A program made the position numbers and the translations under genes. A stretch of DNA of 64,000 nucleotides from Bagarius yarrelli (Eukaryota; Chordata; Actinopteri; Siluriformes; Sisoridae): positions 3,475,308 to 3,539,307 of the forward strand of contig VCAZ01000021.1 in assembly GCA_005784505.1 (NCBI GenBank), given 5' to 3'. Of the stretch, positions 24,001 through 33,910 are shown one piece after another (the first letter of the stretch is position 1; the number at the start of each line of letters is the position of its first letter). The notes beneath the pieces were generated by a model. It was given only the letters and a program-made list of their open reading frames with translations, had not been told where the DNA came from and ran no database searches.

Positions 24001-25221
24001 TATGACTGTCCCACTGAGACATTAATATCCCTAGTAGTTGTATGTTTACCAAACTAAAACAAGGCTTTGTGTAGCAGTTTGCAAAAATGTATTCCACAAT
24101 TTTGGCCTTTAGCAAAAGCCCTCATTTAAGACAGTTAACATTGATCTTATTTACACTACCGCGTAGTTAAAGGCCTTGTTTAAAGCAATAAAATGGAGGA
24201 CTGGGAATTTGATTTCAATAATTTCCAATTAGCTGTCCAAAACCTTGACTATTATAATCCTACTAATTAGCATTAAAATGAATTTGTTAAATCTTTCTTT
24301 TAAAAAATGCAAATATTTTTAGTTTTCTATTTTAAAACACTTTCTCTTACTAAACAGCTGTTCTTGGTTGAGAAAATGGGCAGACGGACATTGCACATGC
24401 TGGGACTGGCTGGGATGTGTGTGTGCGCAGTAGTTATGACTGTTGCCCTCAGCTTACTGGTTAGTACATTTGTTTTAAAGATGATGCATGTTCTAATTAT
24501 TTAAATTACTCTAAATTATGAACCTTGTTTTCATTGACAAAGTTCCCCAATATTTCTGTCCTCCAGCTATTACCCAGCTATTATACGTTTTTAAATCTTC
24601 TTTTATTAAAATTACATACATTCAACTTGCGTTGTCATTCTGTTGTTATTTTTGAGTTTCTTAAACCTTTAGTTAAATTTTGGCTTGGTAATAATTGTGT
24701 GTTTATCAGGAAAGTGTGCCATGGATGAGCTACATTAGCATGCTAGCCATCTTCGGATTTGTGGCATTCTTTGAGGTGGGACCAGGACCCATTCCCTGGT
24801 TCTTCGTTGCTGAGCTGTTTTCTCAGGGGCCTAGACCTGCAGCTATGGCGGTGGCCGGATTCTCCAACTGGACTGCAAACTTCATCATCGGCATGGGATT
24901 CCAATACGTTGCTGTGAGTATAATAACTAAGAAAGTTAAGGACACTTTCCATTCAATTTACATTATTTAAATACTTTTTTTCCTTCTATCCTGCAGAACC
25001 TATGTGGGCCGTATGTGTTCTTAATCTTTGCTGCACTCCTCCTGTTTTTCCTGCTGTTCACCTTCTTTCGTGTTCCGGAAACCAGAGGAAAGACCTTCGA
25101 TCAGATTGCTGCTGCCTTTAACCACCATCCTGAAGGCATGCTGGACATGGACCTTAACATGGAGCTAGTAAAGCCCGGAACAGAGCTGGATTATCTGGGG
25201 GCAGATAGCTCAGAGCAGTGA
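10908..25221 (+). CDS. slc2a4: slc2a4, GLUT4 facilitative glucose transporter
   Basis: Twelve-helix sugar uniporter of the major facilitator family; the mammalian protein is the insulin-regulated transporter of muscle and fat. Exons: 10908-10940, 13749-13844, 17600-17760, 18731-18855, 19616-19731, 19839-20001, 21870-22057, 22924-23028, 24358-24459, 24710-24913, 24997-25221. Phases match and give 505 aa (human GLUT4: 509). The start MPSGFQQLGGE carries the GLUT4-specific FQQ endocytosis motif (residues 5-8). N50-S-T is the exofacial glycosylation site. GRRK (about 96-99), PESPR (213-217), two QLS motifs (284-290), GRRT and PETRG (458-462) are class I GLUT signatures. The C-terminus has TELDYLG (493-499), the GLUT4 acidic targeting motif. 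The mammalian dileucine is ML (479-480) here. Head-to-head with tp53, tail-to-tail with ybx2. Confidence 0.95.
12629..13090. mobile_element. Non-autonomous Tc1/mariner-type element
   Basis: The right end reads GGTGTCCAAAAACCTTTGGC then TATACAGTGTA; the left end contains the inverted TTGGGACACC. The inside shares phrases such as GAAGCACACAA with the related copy at 22489-22850. There is no coding capacity. It lies in slc2a4 intron 1. Confidence 0.6.
14574..15040. repeat. Compound GATA/TA microsatellite
   Basis: Several long GATA runs alternate with TA runs and short TTTAGAGATATGTAGAT spacers that recur three times, so the array has a higher-order unit. Open frames of repeated Tyr-Leu-Ser-Ile on the minus strand are by-products. 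It lies in slc2a4 intron 2. Confidence 0.95.
15041..15141 (+). repeat. Direct duplicate, copy 1
   Basis: About 100 bases starting GGCAGCACAAGGAAT, directly after the GATA array, are repeated at 15721-15821 with only a handful of differences. The unit has no recognised coding or repeat identity. Confidence 0.9.
15332..15585 (+). repeat. tRNA-derived SINE with Pol III boxes (family B)
   Basis: The head has an A-box-like TGACTCAAATGATTAAGG and a clear B-box, GGTTCAAGTCC, at 15391-15401. The body runs TGTTGGGTCCTTGAGCAAGA to GCTATATCATAGCTGACC, and the tail is CTGTACATGTACCTTGCAC then AATAAAG. Other copies or pieces in the window: 22310-22450 and 53665-53830 (minus), 20265-20340 and 61078-61115 (tail only). 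Confidence 0.8.
15721..15821 (+). repeat. Direct duplicate, copy 2
   Basis: Second copy of the 15041-15141 segment, 680 bases downstream. The SINE at 15332-15585 lies between the two copies. Confidence 0.9.
16590..16915 (+). repeat. tRNA-derived SINE/LINE-tail repeat (family C)
   Basis: Has a perfect B-box, GGTTCGAATCC (16609-16619). It is followed by the common fish module GCATGTTCTCCCTGT, TACTCCGGTTTCCTC, CGATAGACTGATGACCTGTC and GACAGCTGAGATAGACT, and ends GGCGGGTATAGACAATGGAT. A shorter copy lies at 23640-23835. Confidence 0.8.
17829..18010 (-). repeat. tRNA-derived SINE copy
   Basis: Inverted copy of the 8836-9030 family: TTTACATTTACAGCATATGG, CTTATCCAGAGCAACTTAAT, ACTGAGCAATTG, GGGGCCCAACAGTGGTAACT and GGAATCAAACC (inverted B-box). 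It lies just after exon 3 of slc2a4. Confidence 0.8.
20230..20345 (+). repeat. SINE family B tail fragment
   Basis: TTAGATTAGAT repeats run into CAACTTTATTGCCATTGTGC, AAGGTACATGTACAGAGCCA and ATGAAATGCA. This is the tail of the family at 15332-15585, inverted relative to that copy. Confidence 0.6.
20449..20725 (+). repeat. SINE-like repeat with GTAAAT tail (family A)
   Basis: Longest copy of the family: CAGAGTCACTGGCTGTCTTC, a GAGGCGTTTGAAAAC stretch, an A-rich expansion, AGTATTGAGCTGTTTTTGAT, CACTTCTTGTACGTCGCTCT, GGACAAGAGCGTCTGC and a TAAATG-repeat tail. Confidence 0.7.
20930..21315 (-). mobile_element. L2/CR1-type LINE 3' fragment
   Basis: Matches, from memory of the family, the widespread fish LINE-end module: AGCGTCTGCCTGATAGG, CAGTCTGTGGTTGGGGTGAG, GCGGTTTTCACCACCCTCTG, GTGCAGCTGCTGTACCACA and AGGATGCTCTCAATGGTACA. 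No intact frame remains. It is in slc2a4 intron 6. Confidence 0.5.
22310..22450 (-). repeat. SINE family B copy (partial)
   Basis: Inverted copy of the 15332-15585 element, from ATTCATTGTCATTGTGCAAG to CAGCGCCCCTGGAGCAGG. The tRNA-like head is missing. Confidence 0.8.
22489..22850. mobile_element. Non-autonomous Tc1/mariner-type element
   Basis: Begins GTGTACACTATGTGGCTAAA then GGTCTGGGGAACACC, the end type seen at 12629-13090. Its interior has GGAAGCACACAAATGT and a CAATGTTGGATGTAAAG stretch. It lies in slc2a4 intron 7, and no transposase frame remains. Confidence 0.55.
23640..23835 (+). repeat. SINE/LINE-tail repeat (family C), partial
   Basis: Shares the 3' half of 16590-16915: GATGGACTGGTGATCTGTCC, GACAGCTGGGATAGACTCC, ATAAGCGGGTATAGGCGATG. 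It ends in a GGAT/GATC simple repeat. Confidence 0.75.
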
Positions 25222-25969
25222 GGCCCAGCAATAGTAAAGGAGAGCTGATAAAGGGATACAAACTGGAACAGACATCTTACCCGCTGACTGTATTTAAGGG
25301 AAACAAACGTATATATGAAAGAAGGAAAGAAGACTGGAACCATTGATGCTGCTTGTTAGAGAGTTTTGTAAGACAGGTGTTCCAGGAAGACTTGGATTAC
25401 TGCACTTTATCTGCACAACAAAGATTGACAGGAAATGTCAGTTCCATTTGTATATTTATACTGACATTTAATACTAACATACATTTAACAAGAATTTAAG
25501 ATTTTTTTTTTTTTTTGTTAAATCCACCACAAAATATGAGACATGGACAGACCAAGGTGACAAATCTTAGCACCATTTTAGCTCATCTTATTTCCCATAG
25601 AAACTTTGTAAGTGGCTCACTAAAATCCTAGACAACTCATTAGAATTAATTTAAACCAGAACTTAATGTGCATACAGAGATAAGACTTTCAAAACCAGAA
25701 AGAAAATTAACGTAAAAGATTTTTAAAAAACGTTAGCATGTAACATTTGCGTTTATAATTGCGTTTATCATTGGACGAGCCTTACATCGTAGAAGATTTT
25801 TAAAAATAAAAGGACCTAAGAAATGTTAGTATTTTATGCTTTAACTGTATATGCCATGTATAGTGTAAATGAAATTTTAGTCGTTTTAGATGTTGGACTT
25901 CACTTAAATTTGATAAATTATATTGCTGTGTAGTTTAACAATAATATGTGAGTTGTGTGTATTGTTTTC

Positions 25970-25975
25970 AATAAA
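25970..25975 (+). terminator. slc2a4: slc2a4 polyadenylation signal
   Basis: An AATAAA lies about 750 bases after the slc2a4 stop, at the end of an AT-rich 3' UTR. No earlier canonical signal looked better placed. Confidence 0.6.
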
Positions 25976-27469
25976 ATAGTAGTTGTTTAGCCAGCTTCGT
26001 TCCCGTTATCTTCTCTGTAAAGACTACGGTGTTAAGTTTGCGCATTTATGATCTACATTAATTAAGCAAACAAAAAGTGAGTCTTATTACAGCTCCAGTT
26101 ACACATCAAGAAAATGATGTCTGACCACAGCATGACATTTTAGGACTGGACACACAAAAAGACTTAATTTTTTAAAGATATTTTACTTTAATGACATTGC
26201 ACATAATCCCTTCCAAAAAAATTCCAAACCAAAAAGTACATAAGTAAAAGAAGAAAAAGAAAAACCACCAGTTTGCATATTTTTTTTATGAATATGATTG
26301 TTCTTCCCCCCCCCCCCTCTCATTTCCCACTTAGCCATTGGAAAGGGAACAGAGGCATTTTTACACGTTCATTGGTTTTCCACCCAAACTTAAAGGGTCA
26401 AACTGGTTCTTATTTAAGCTGCTCACACCCATTATCACCGAATTAACAGGAAGACAATGCAAATATATTGGGCTTTCAGAGCAAGTCTATTTTTTTTTTC
26501 CATTCCCTTAAAGACATCAAAGTCCAAAATATACTCATCACTCCTCGTCCCTCTCACACAACAAATGAAAAGGTTCACACTAAAGAGTTCAGGCAAGAGG
26601 TATGGAGGAGGGAAGGGTAGTGTGCATATCAGTTGTGGGTTTGCTCAAACACCACCCCAGCTCATCCAGAGACCTACACACAAAAAAAAAAAAAAAAAAA
26701 AAGAAAAAAGAAAAAAAAAAAAAAAAGAAAAAACTGAATTAAGGCATAAAGTAATGTAAATATTTAAGTAATAAAATGAAATTAAGACTTAATTTCTTTG
26801 CTAGAGACAAAAGCAAATTCAGCATAGCAATGCAGGACAGATTTGTGTAGAATACAATAAATCAGGGTCAGGAGATTGTAATGCTTGTCCCAAAAACTGA
26901 CAGTGTTTATATCTGGAACCATTTCAAAGCAACAATATACTTTATGATTATACATTACATATGTAGTTATTAAAAATGTTCTTATATAACTAATTTTTCT
27001 TCACTTCTATATGGACCTTGATATCGAACATGAAATTGGATTAACCATGTAACAATTTTATATAATCCATCTATAGCTATATAATACAGTTAATTAACAT
27101 TTTACAGGTATAAACTAAAATACCACATCAAAGTCATTGTACTTTAAACACTTAAAATACAGCTGTTTGATTTTCATTCTGTGTGTTTGTCAAACTTCCT
27201 ACGTTTCTCAGTTTCGCATAAAAGCATTTGATTTTTTTAATTCCACGCATGCTTCAGTTTTTGACTTTTTTTTTAAAATAGACTGAAGACATTAAATGTA
27301 GACTGCAGTGAAAGATCGATTAAAAACCAAATTGTATAAATTATTCAAATTACAAAATCAAATGTTTGGTTCCATTCGTTCGTGTCCATTTATTGCAATC
27401 CTCTCCACTGCACATGCATCTCAATCATGCTTCAGCTTGCTGCACAGGATTTCATTCGTCACAAATATA

Positions 27470-27810
27470 GTAATGACTGACAAGATGATGGAGGAATTGG
27501 TGCTCAGATCCAGAGCATCACAGAAAAATATTGCATGAAAATCAGTGCCGCTGCTTCCCTACACAGTTTGCATCGTCGTAGATTGAAAGTAAATAGTAAG
27601 CACGCATTTAAATATTAATAGTGGCTCCTTGTTGATTGCAACATAATCACCCAACTATATTTGTTAGAAAGCAAATGCATTAATACACATTTTCCCCTTA
27701 TGAGAAAAGCATTTTGGTAGCTCGACTGGAAGACAGTAACCCCAGGACGTCGGGCCATTTTGTAACCCCTAGTGTTGCTCAGGCTCCAAGCACATTGCAC
27801 GCGAGTTAGC
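27470..27810. repeat. Unclassified dispersed repeat, copy 1
   Basis: Shares ordered blocks with 50565-50850: AATGACTGACA-GATGA, GGAGGAAT-GGTG, ACAGTTTGCAT, ATTGAAAGT, GCACGCATTTAAA and GCGAGTTAGCCACG. Identity is low and no family was recognised. Confidence 0.7.
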
Positions 27811-28856
27811 CACGGCCAGTGCCATGTGATATTACCAGTCATTACCATGCACACGGCTGTGGACTCCAACCAGTAAGCTGCTTGTTGAAAGCTCCAGCAG
27901 TCTTACACAAAGCAAAGCACCATTTAACAAAAATGTGTAATGCTTTAACACAAGGCCTCTAAACAACCATGATTGTGCAATGCTTACAAACGCAAAAACC
28001 AATCTTCATGCCAACGACCTGACTTGGTTAGTGTAAACAAGATTGTCAACTACTTTCCAAGAATGGCCAATTTTAGGAAATCTAATCCAGCTAAGCGACA
28101 AAGTTCACATGTAGATAAATAGGGACCAACAAGACCGTTATAAAAAGCAATAGCGGAGGGGACAAAAATAATAATAAAAAGAAATTTCTATACAGACAGA
28201 CTGTACACACAAAAAAGCCTATGCGCTGAGGCTGCATTTACACCACAACGCCAATTTTTGGATCACAGATTAGATATGACCCAGGATTAGGAGAGAGAAA
28301 AAAAAAAAAACAAAAAAAAAAAAAAAAAAAAAACGTAATAATTAAAGCGACGCTGAGGCATGACGTCAACTTGGGTGGACACCAAAAGCAATACGTATAG
28401 TTAAGCACAACTGTGTATTTTCATTTTGTTCACTTAAAGCCTGTTTAGCCTGTAAACAAACGTTAGAAGCAAAATTATTGTAGTCTCACGTTTTGCTTTT
28501 TTCCCCCCCAGCCAGGCTGCAACAATGTATCTTCTGTTTTCTTCACCCAATAGCTCCAATTATACCAAAACATGAAGTAATGTCACAGGGTACAATGCAA
28601 TTTGTATCATGGTGCTTTAATTTCAAAGCACAAAATGCTCAAGCATAACTGCCTGCTATGTTGCCTATTAGTTAAAAGAAAGTCCTGGTGCCCTTTTACA
28701 TTCCAGGAGCTTCACAAGTTCTCAGCTGGTAAAAATAAAACCTTGTATGTACCATGCTTAAAATCAAGTACACAGTATTGTTTTGGATAGAAAGTTCAGT
28801 CACAAAAGTTGACCAATCAGGTTGTGATTGCATCACTATGCCTTTACAATCAGTAT

Positions 28857-28903
28857 ATATATCTATCTATCTATCTATCTATCATCTATATATATAGATA
28901 TAT

Positions 28904-28940
<37 letters not shown>
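28857..28940. repeat. TCTA/TA microsatellite
   Basis: ATCTATCT repeats followed by a long TA run. Confidence 0.95.
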
Positions 28941-28942
<2 letters not shown>

Positions 28943-29094
28943 GGGCTGCCGTCAAAAGTGTGTGAACTCTAAGCAGGTCCAGGACCAAAATGTATCATTA
29001 ATTTTTGGGTCCGAACCAAATAAACCAAACTACAAGTGAACACACCCTTATTTGCAGCTGTTGTAATGATCAGTGCAATTCAATACCCCTTGGA

Positions 29095-29100
29095 TTTATT
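29095..29100 (-). terminator. ybx2 polyadenylation signal (candidate)
   Basis: TTTATT on the plus strand, i.e. AATAAA on the minus strand, lies about 66 bases after the predicted ybx2 stop. Confidence 0.5.
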
Positions 29101-29165
29101 GCACCAGTTTAGATCAGAGTCCCACCTCTTGCCAGGGTCATTAGAGTTCTTCCAGGTCATGGAAG

Positions 29166-31343
29166 TCACACCACAGGCATGGTATCTGGAGCCTGTAAAG
29201 ATGATGTTTAGAGCAGTAAAACGGGGTCACCGACCATAAACAATTAATACATACTACAAGCATAACATTACCTCTCCTACAAAGAAATTAGGAAAGCAGT
29301 GCAGTCAAGAACACAAATTGCTATAATGAAGTAGGTGTTGCAATAAGCATATCGAAGCAAAATCATGAACAAACAAACGTAAAACAGACAGCAAAGCAAC
29401 ACACATCTCACCTCAGTTGCTTTTGAAGAAGCCTTCTGGGATTGTTTTGGTGAGGTTTTGACATCAGCTGGCTTGGTGGGCATAGCAGGTGAGCTAGGAT
29501 CTGCTTTGTCAGATTTATCCGCACCATCCTGTCAAGAATAGGTCACAATGACAAACCCAAAATCTACACGCTTCTACTATAAGGGTTAGGGTTACTTTTT
29601 TTTTCAAAACAATTGCATGAACAGCGATACTTTACTTTAGAAGCAGTAGTGTCAGAATTCCTTTGTCTGCGGCGGCTAAATTGGCGGCGTGTTTTCTGAA
29701 CCTGCCCATCCGCCTGCTCTCCATTGCTCTGACCTTCTTTAGGAGTTTCCTTTTGGCCTTCCGCAGGGGTGGCTGACTGAACCACCCCAAGAGGCGGGCG
29801 AGGACGGAATGGCCTGAGAAAGTCAGATGATTTACCACAGGCATTAAAAGTTCAAGCCATCTTTACAATTCAGATTTCCGACACATACGAAGCCTCACCT
29901 GCGGAATCGAGGTCTGAACCGCCGTGGTGGTGGTGGTCTCTGTTGGCTACCATCTGCTACCTCCTTCTGCTCACCTGCTGATTCTCCCTTTAACAATAAA
30001 AACACCACCACTTGCTAGGTTTTTGGTTACTTTACCAGTAATTGTGTACAGAATTGCAACATTCATATAAATCCCCAAACCTTTTGACTACCAGAAGAGA
30101 AAAAAATAAATTACTTTTAGTCACAACTACCCCAATTGTTTAAAAGCTTTGAACAAAAACATTTAATTTAAACTTTCAAAGGAAAAATGTGTCAACCACA
30201 CCGACAATTAAAATCACAAAAAAAAAATAAATGACATTATTAAATTAAATATTAAACATTAAATTTGCTTCACTCGCCAAGCGTTTAAAGAGCAAGCAAA
30301 GGTTCCCTGCCACAACTTATTCAAGGAGCATTTTGCACACAGTCATCAACCTGGTTTGCACTTAGGGGAAATACAGCAGCCATGCTTAGTCGGTGGGTGC
30401 GTTGTATGTAACCAAAACTCCAATACCAAAGTTTTGCTGTTACAACCAAATTAATACATTTGCTTCATTTACCATTTTTATTAACTAGAATTTAAAAAAA
30501 AATAAATAAAAAAAATAGTGATTTCATTAAATACTCGAGCTTCTCATAGTGTTTTAGTTTTGCGTTACAACCAAATTAATGCTTCATTTACCATTCTCGC
30601 ATTCAGCAAAGGTTTTTACTTTTAAGTGTTGTAGTGAAGATTTACTACTCTGCCACAACTATTCGACTGTTTATCAAGGAGCATTTTGAATTTTGGGAAT
30701 GCCGGTGGTTTCTTTTTCAGAAGCTAACAGTCAGGCAGCCTGCTTAAGCCTTGGTTTGCCCAGTCAATAAAGTGGAAATTTACAGCAGCCATCTTGTAGA
30801 AGCTTAGCATCTGGTTGGGTGCGTTGTACTTGTAACAAAACTCCAATACCAAAGACAGATACCTTGACTGAGAAGTCATTGACAATGACTCCGGCAGCAG
30901 AGACAGAGTATCAGGCGTAGCGTTGTGAAAATATTTCCAAATGAATGAGGACAAGCTATACATGATGCACTCTCAGTAACATCACCTGAAGGATTTAGGT
31001 TGCAGAACAGGTTGTTTATTAAACAAAAGACGGTGACTCTTTTCGATCGTTTGGAAATTTAAAAAAAAAAATAAATAAAAAAAATAAATAAAAATTAGTA
31101 AAAATTAAGGCTGAGCTTGCCCAAAAGGGACATTTTTAAACACTCATCATAGTAAAACATTGTTGCATTACGCAAAACAATTTGATTAGCATTTTTACAG
31201 ATTCGTACAGTGCAATATTATTTTAAGACAAAATTTGCCTAACAAATAAATGAGTCACCTAATTTTTTTTTTAATCGTCAAATGTCATTGTGGTGATAAA
31301 TGCCATATATATATATATATATAGAATATATATATATACACAT

Positions 31344-31377
<34 letters not shown>

Positions 31378-33774
31378 CACAAAACAGGGAAAAACAAAAA
31401 TTTAAAAAAAAAGGAGCCTTTACCTCGGTTTGAGACTGTGTATCTGGTCTCCTACGCTGACGGCGGCGACGTGGTTCTCTGGGTTGCGAAGCACCGTTTT
31501 GCCCCTCTCCCTCAGAAGTGGGGCCAGCAGACGAATCGCCAGCTTTCCCATCTTCCTGTCCTGGTCGCGCAGGACGAGGAAAGAAGCGCCTGCGGAACCT
31601 GCGCTTATTTGGGGCATAGCGACTCCCTTTGACTGGAACCCCACCTGGACCAGTCACATTAGCAGCTTCTGAGCCCTAAGTAAAAGTTAAACATGAGACA
31701 ACCAGGTATTCATATAATCCCAACCTAAGAGAAACAAACATTACCACTGAACTGCACTCACCTTAGCTGCCTCAACCACATCAAACTCCACAATTTCCCC
31801 ATCCCCTACACTCCGAAGAAATTTTCTAGGGTTGTTTTTTTTTATGGCAGTCTGTTAAAGTGAAGAAAGTAGAAGCATATTTATTCAGTTTGTTGATCAA
31901 GTGGCCATTTCCAATTTGGAAACCGTGTCATATTACTAAATAGGAATTGGATTAGAACTAGAACTAAAATGGAGATGGGTTTTCATTTCAGTGTTATGCT
32001 TACACTGAAATGAAAACCCATCTCCATTTTAGTTCTAGTTCTAATCATTAGTTCTTTCATTTCAGTGAAAGCATAACACTAAACTTGGCCCGATATCGAA
32101 ACCTGTGATTTCTGAAAGCTGCTGTTAAAAACCTTCTATCCAAACAGATCAGATAAACATCACGCTGGTACAATTATACTACAGCTTGGTGTAAAGTGTG
32201 TTTTCTTTAATTATCTCAAACATCACAGTTCAGAGAGTGAAAATATAAGTCAATTGGCAGAATGAATTTTATTATATTTATATGTTCATATTTTTTTCTT
32301 GCAAGACAGTTTTTTTTTTTATATAACTTAATTGTTGTCCGCCAATTTATTCCTGGTGGAAAATATGCATTAAATTCGAGTTGCAGTCATTTTAGCCAAC
32401 TAAATCACACAAAAAAGAAAGGACTTGGTTGTGACTTCAAGCTTTATTAGACTGGATAAATCAGGGTTGTTTGTAGTTAATCAAGTACACACAGGCTTGG
32501 CACTAAAAACAAATATAAGGATTAATCATCAGCACTTTATTGCGGAAAAAAATAGGCTTTGAAACTTTACCTAATATACGAAAACTGACCACTTTATTAA
32601 AGTACACAAAAATGTAAAACTTTTAATGTAAATATTTGTGCATTAGTAAATGAGACGAATATTCGTACTGCACTCAAATCAGCATGGCTTGGCAAAAAAA
32701 ACAAAAAACAAAACATGACGGGACAAAACATACAAAAACAAATGTCACCATATTCTTTCTTACCTGATGGACAAATACATCCTCCTTGGTGTCATTCCTA
32801 AAAGGCAATCAAACGGTTTTACACAGCACATCATTCTCAGCAATTAGATTTCCTCATTTCAATGCTAATTTATTATGTAACAGACTTTACAAGCCTTTCC
32901 AACATACCTGTTGATGAAGCCATAACCGTTGCGTACATTGAACCATTTCACAGTTCCTTGCACCAAAGTAGCTGCAACAGCACAAATAGAATACCTGCCA
33001 TAAACGACTGACACATACCCAGTCAGGAACACTTTCAAAAACCTGAGGCCTGAAGTGTAAATCATTAACCACAGCATTTGGAAGTTTGTTTTTTTTGGGT
33101 CAGTTCACCACTGGAATCTTACACCTAAATCTTACACCATCCCAACATAATTTGAACAGACTTTAATTAGATGGGGAAAAAAATATGCAACACATGACAC
33201 ACAAATGAAGGAGAAATGAGCACAGAAGTAGTCATAACTCGGGTCGTTACACCTGCGCAATCAAGCAAGAGACTAAAGGCCTAAAGAGCATCCAGGTCAC
33301 GTAGATAAGCAACAGGGGGAATAAAAAAAACCCGTGTTTCTTATTTCTTTTAAAAAGATACATCGAGTTTGACTTTAAGCTAAAATAATAAAAACAAGCA
33401 GTGACTTGCGTTGAAAAAGAAGGAGTCAAACAACAGCGTCTTTAAAGCAGCGCACTAGATCAGGCACACAGCCGTGGAACACGTGCAAGTGGAAGAAGTG
33501 CGCTAAACTGCGGCATTACTACAAACACAGGGGAACTAACTTCCAAATCAAACTTACACACTGTCTACCAAAACTCCAGGTAGTCGCTACAAGTTCAAGT
33601 CAATTTAAGAACTATATTAAAGCACGCCAAGTCTATTAATTCGCTGTTTTGGTGCGCATACAGGATTCCTAAGTAATTGTTTGAGAAATGCCTACCAATC
33701 ACTTTCCGCTCTGGCTGAGCTGGTCCTGTCGCCAGGGCTGACACAGGAGCGCCTTGTACTTCTGTGTCCGTCAT
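29166..33774 (-). CDS. ybx2: ybx2-type Y-box cold-shock protein
   Basis: RNA/DNA-binding protein that packages mRNA and binds inverted CCAAT (Y-box) elements. Exons: 33774-33696, 32971-32908, 32797-32764, 31851-31762, 31675-31424, 29987-29899, 29813-29636, 29528-29412, 29192-29166 (309 aa, phases consistent). The cold-shock domain has RNP1-like NGYGFINR, RNP2 DVFVHQTAI, and KKNNPRKFLRSVGDGE. The C-terminal half alternates basic (RRFRRRFFPR, RRRRQRRR, RRFRPRFRR) and acidic/polar islands, as in all vertebrate YBX proteins. The first in-frame ATG gives MTDTEVQGAP. The paralogue choice rests on position between slc2a4 and eif5a, as for human YBX2; the short N-terminus alone would not exclude ybx1. 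The last exon (8 codons, ending MPVV) is the weakest: an alternative acceptor near 29280 would end the protein after two codons. Confidence 0.88.
31306..31377. repeat. TA/CA microsatellite
   Basis: TA runs followed by CACACA repeats, 50 bases from the donor of ybx2 exon 5. The reverse strand gives a spurious open frame. Confidence 0.95.
31950..32046. repeat. Long perfect palindrome (foldback) in ybx2 intron
   Basis: Arms 31950-31994 and 32002-32046 are exact reverse complements (45 bp) around a 7-base loop. The arm begins GATTAGAACTAGAACTAAAA. A third partial inverted copy follows at about 32053-32080. It lies in intron 3 of ybx2, about 100 bases upstream of exon 4 in the transcribed direction. 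Confidence 0.97.
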
Positions 33775-33779
33775 TTTAG

Positions 33780-33910
33780 CGCATTTGTCCCCCTCCCTCC
33801 TACTCGCCAAAACTTTACTACAGCCACCACCTCAATCGCTTTATCCCGAGTCCATGACTGGAATGAGTGCGCTAGTCGCATTCTTATTGGTCCGCCGCCG
33901 ACCAATCCGG
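33780..33910 (-). promoter_or_regulatory. ybx2 promoter with facing CCAAT boxes
   Basis: Upstream of the ybx2 start the DNA becomes CpG-rich and carries ATTGG at 33886-33890 and CCAAT at 33902-33906 in opposite directions, 11 bases apart. CCAAT boxes bind NF-Y and, when inverted, Y-box proteins. No TATA box is visible. Confidence 0.5.

Larger units (their letters stand above)
26000..29090. other. Spacer between slc2a4 and ybx2 (tail to tail)
   Basis: No coding exon was recognised. It contains A-rich tracts (26682-26727 and 28299-28333), a C-run near 26307 and one copy of a diverged dispersed repeat (27470-27810). Part could be an extended 3' UTR of either neighbour. Confidence 0.6.

Noticed and set aside
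31300..31672. Plus-strand frames of 80-110 codons
   Set aside because: Antisense to ybx2 exon 5 and the neighbouring CA repeat.
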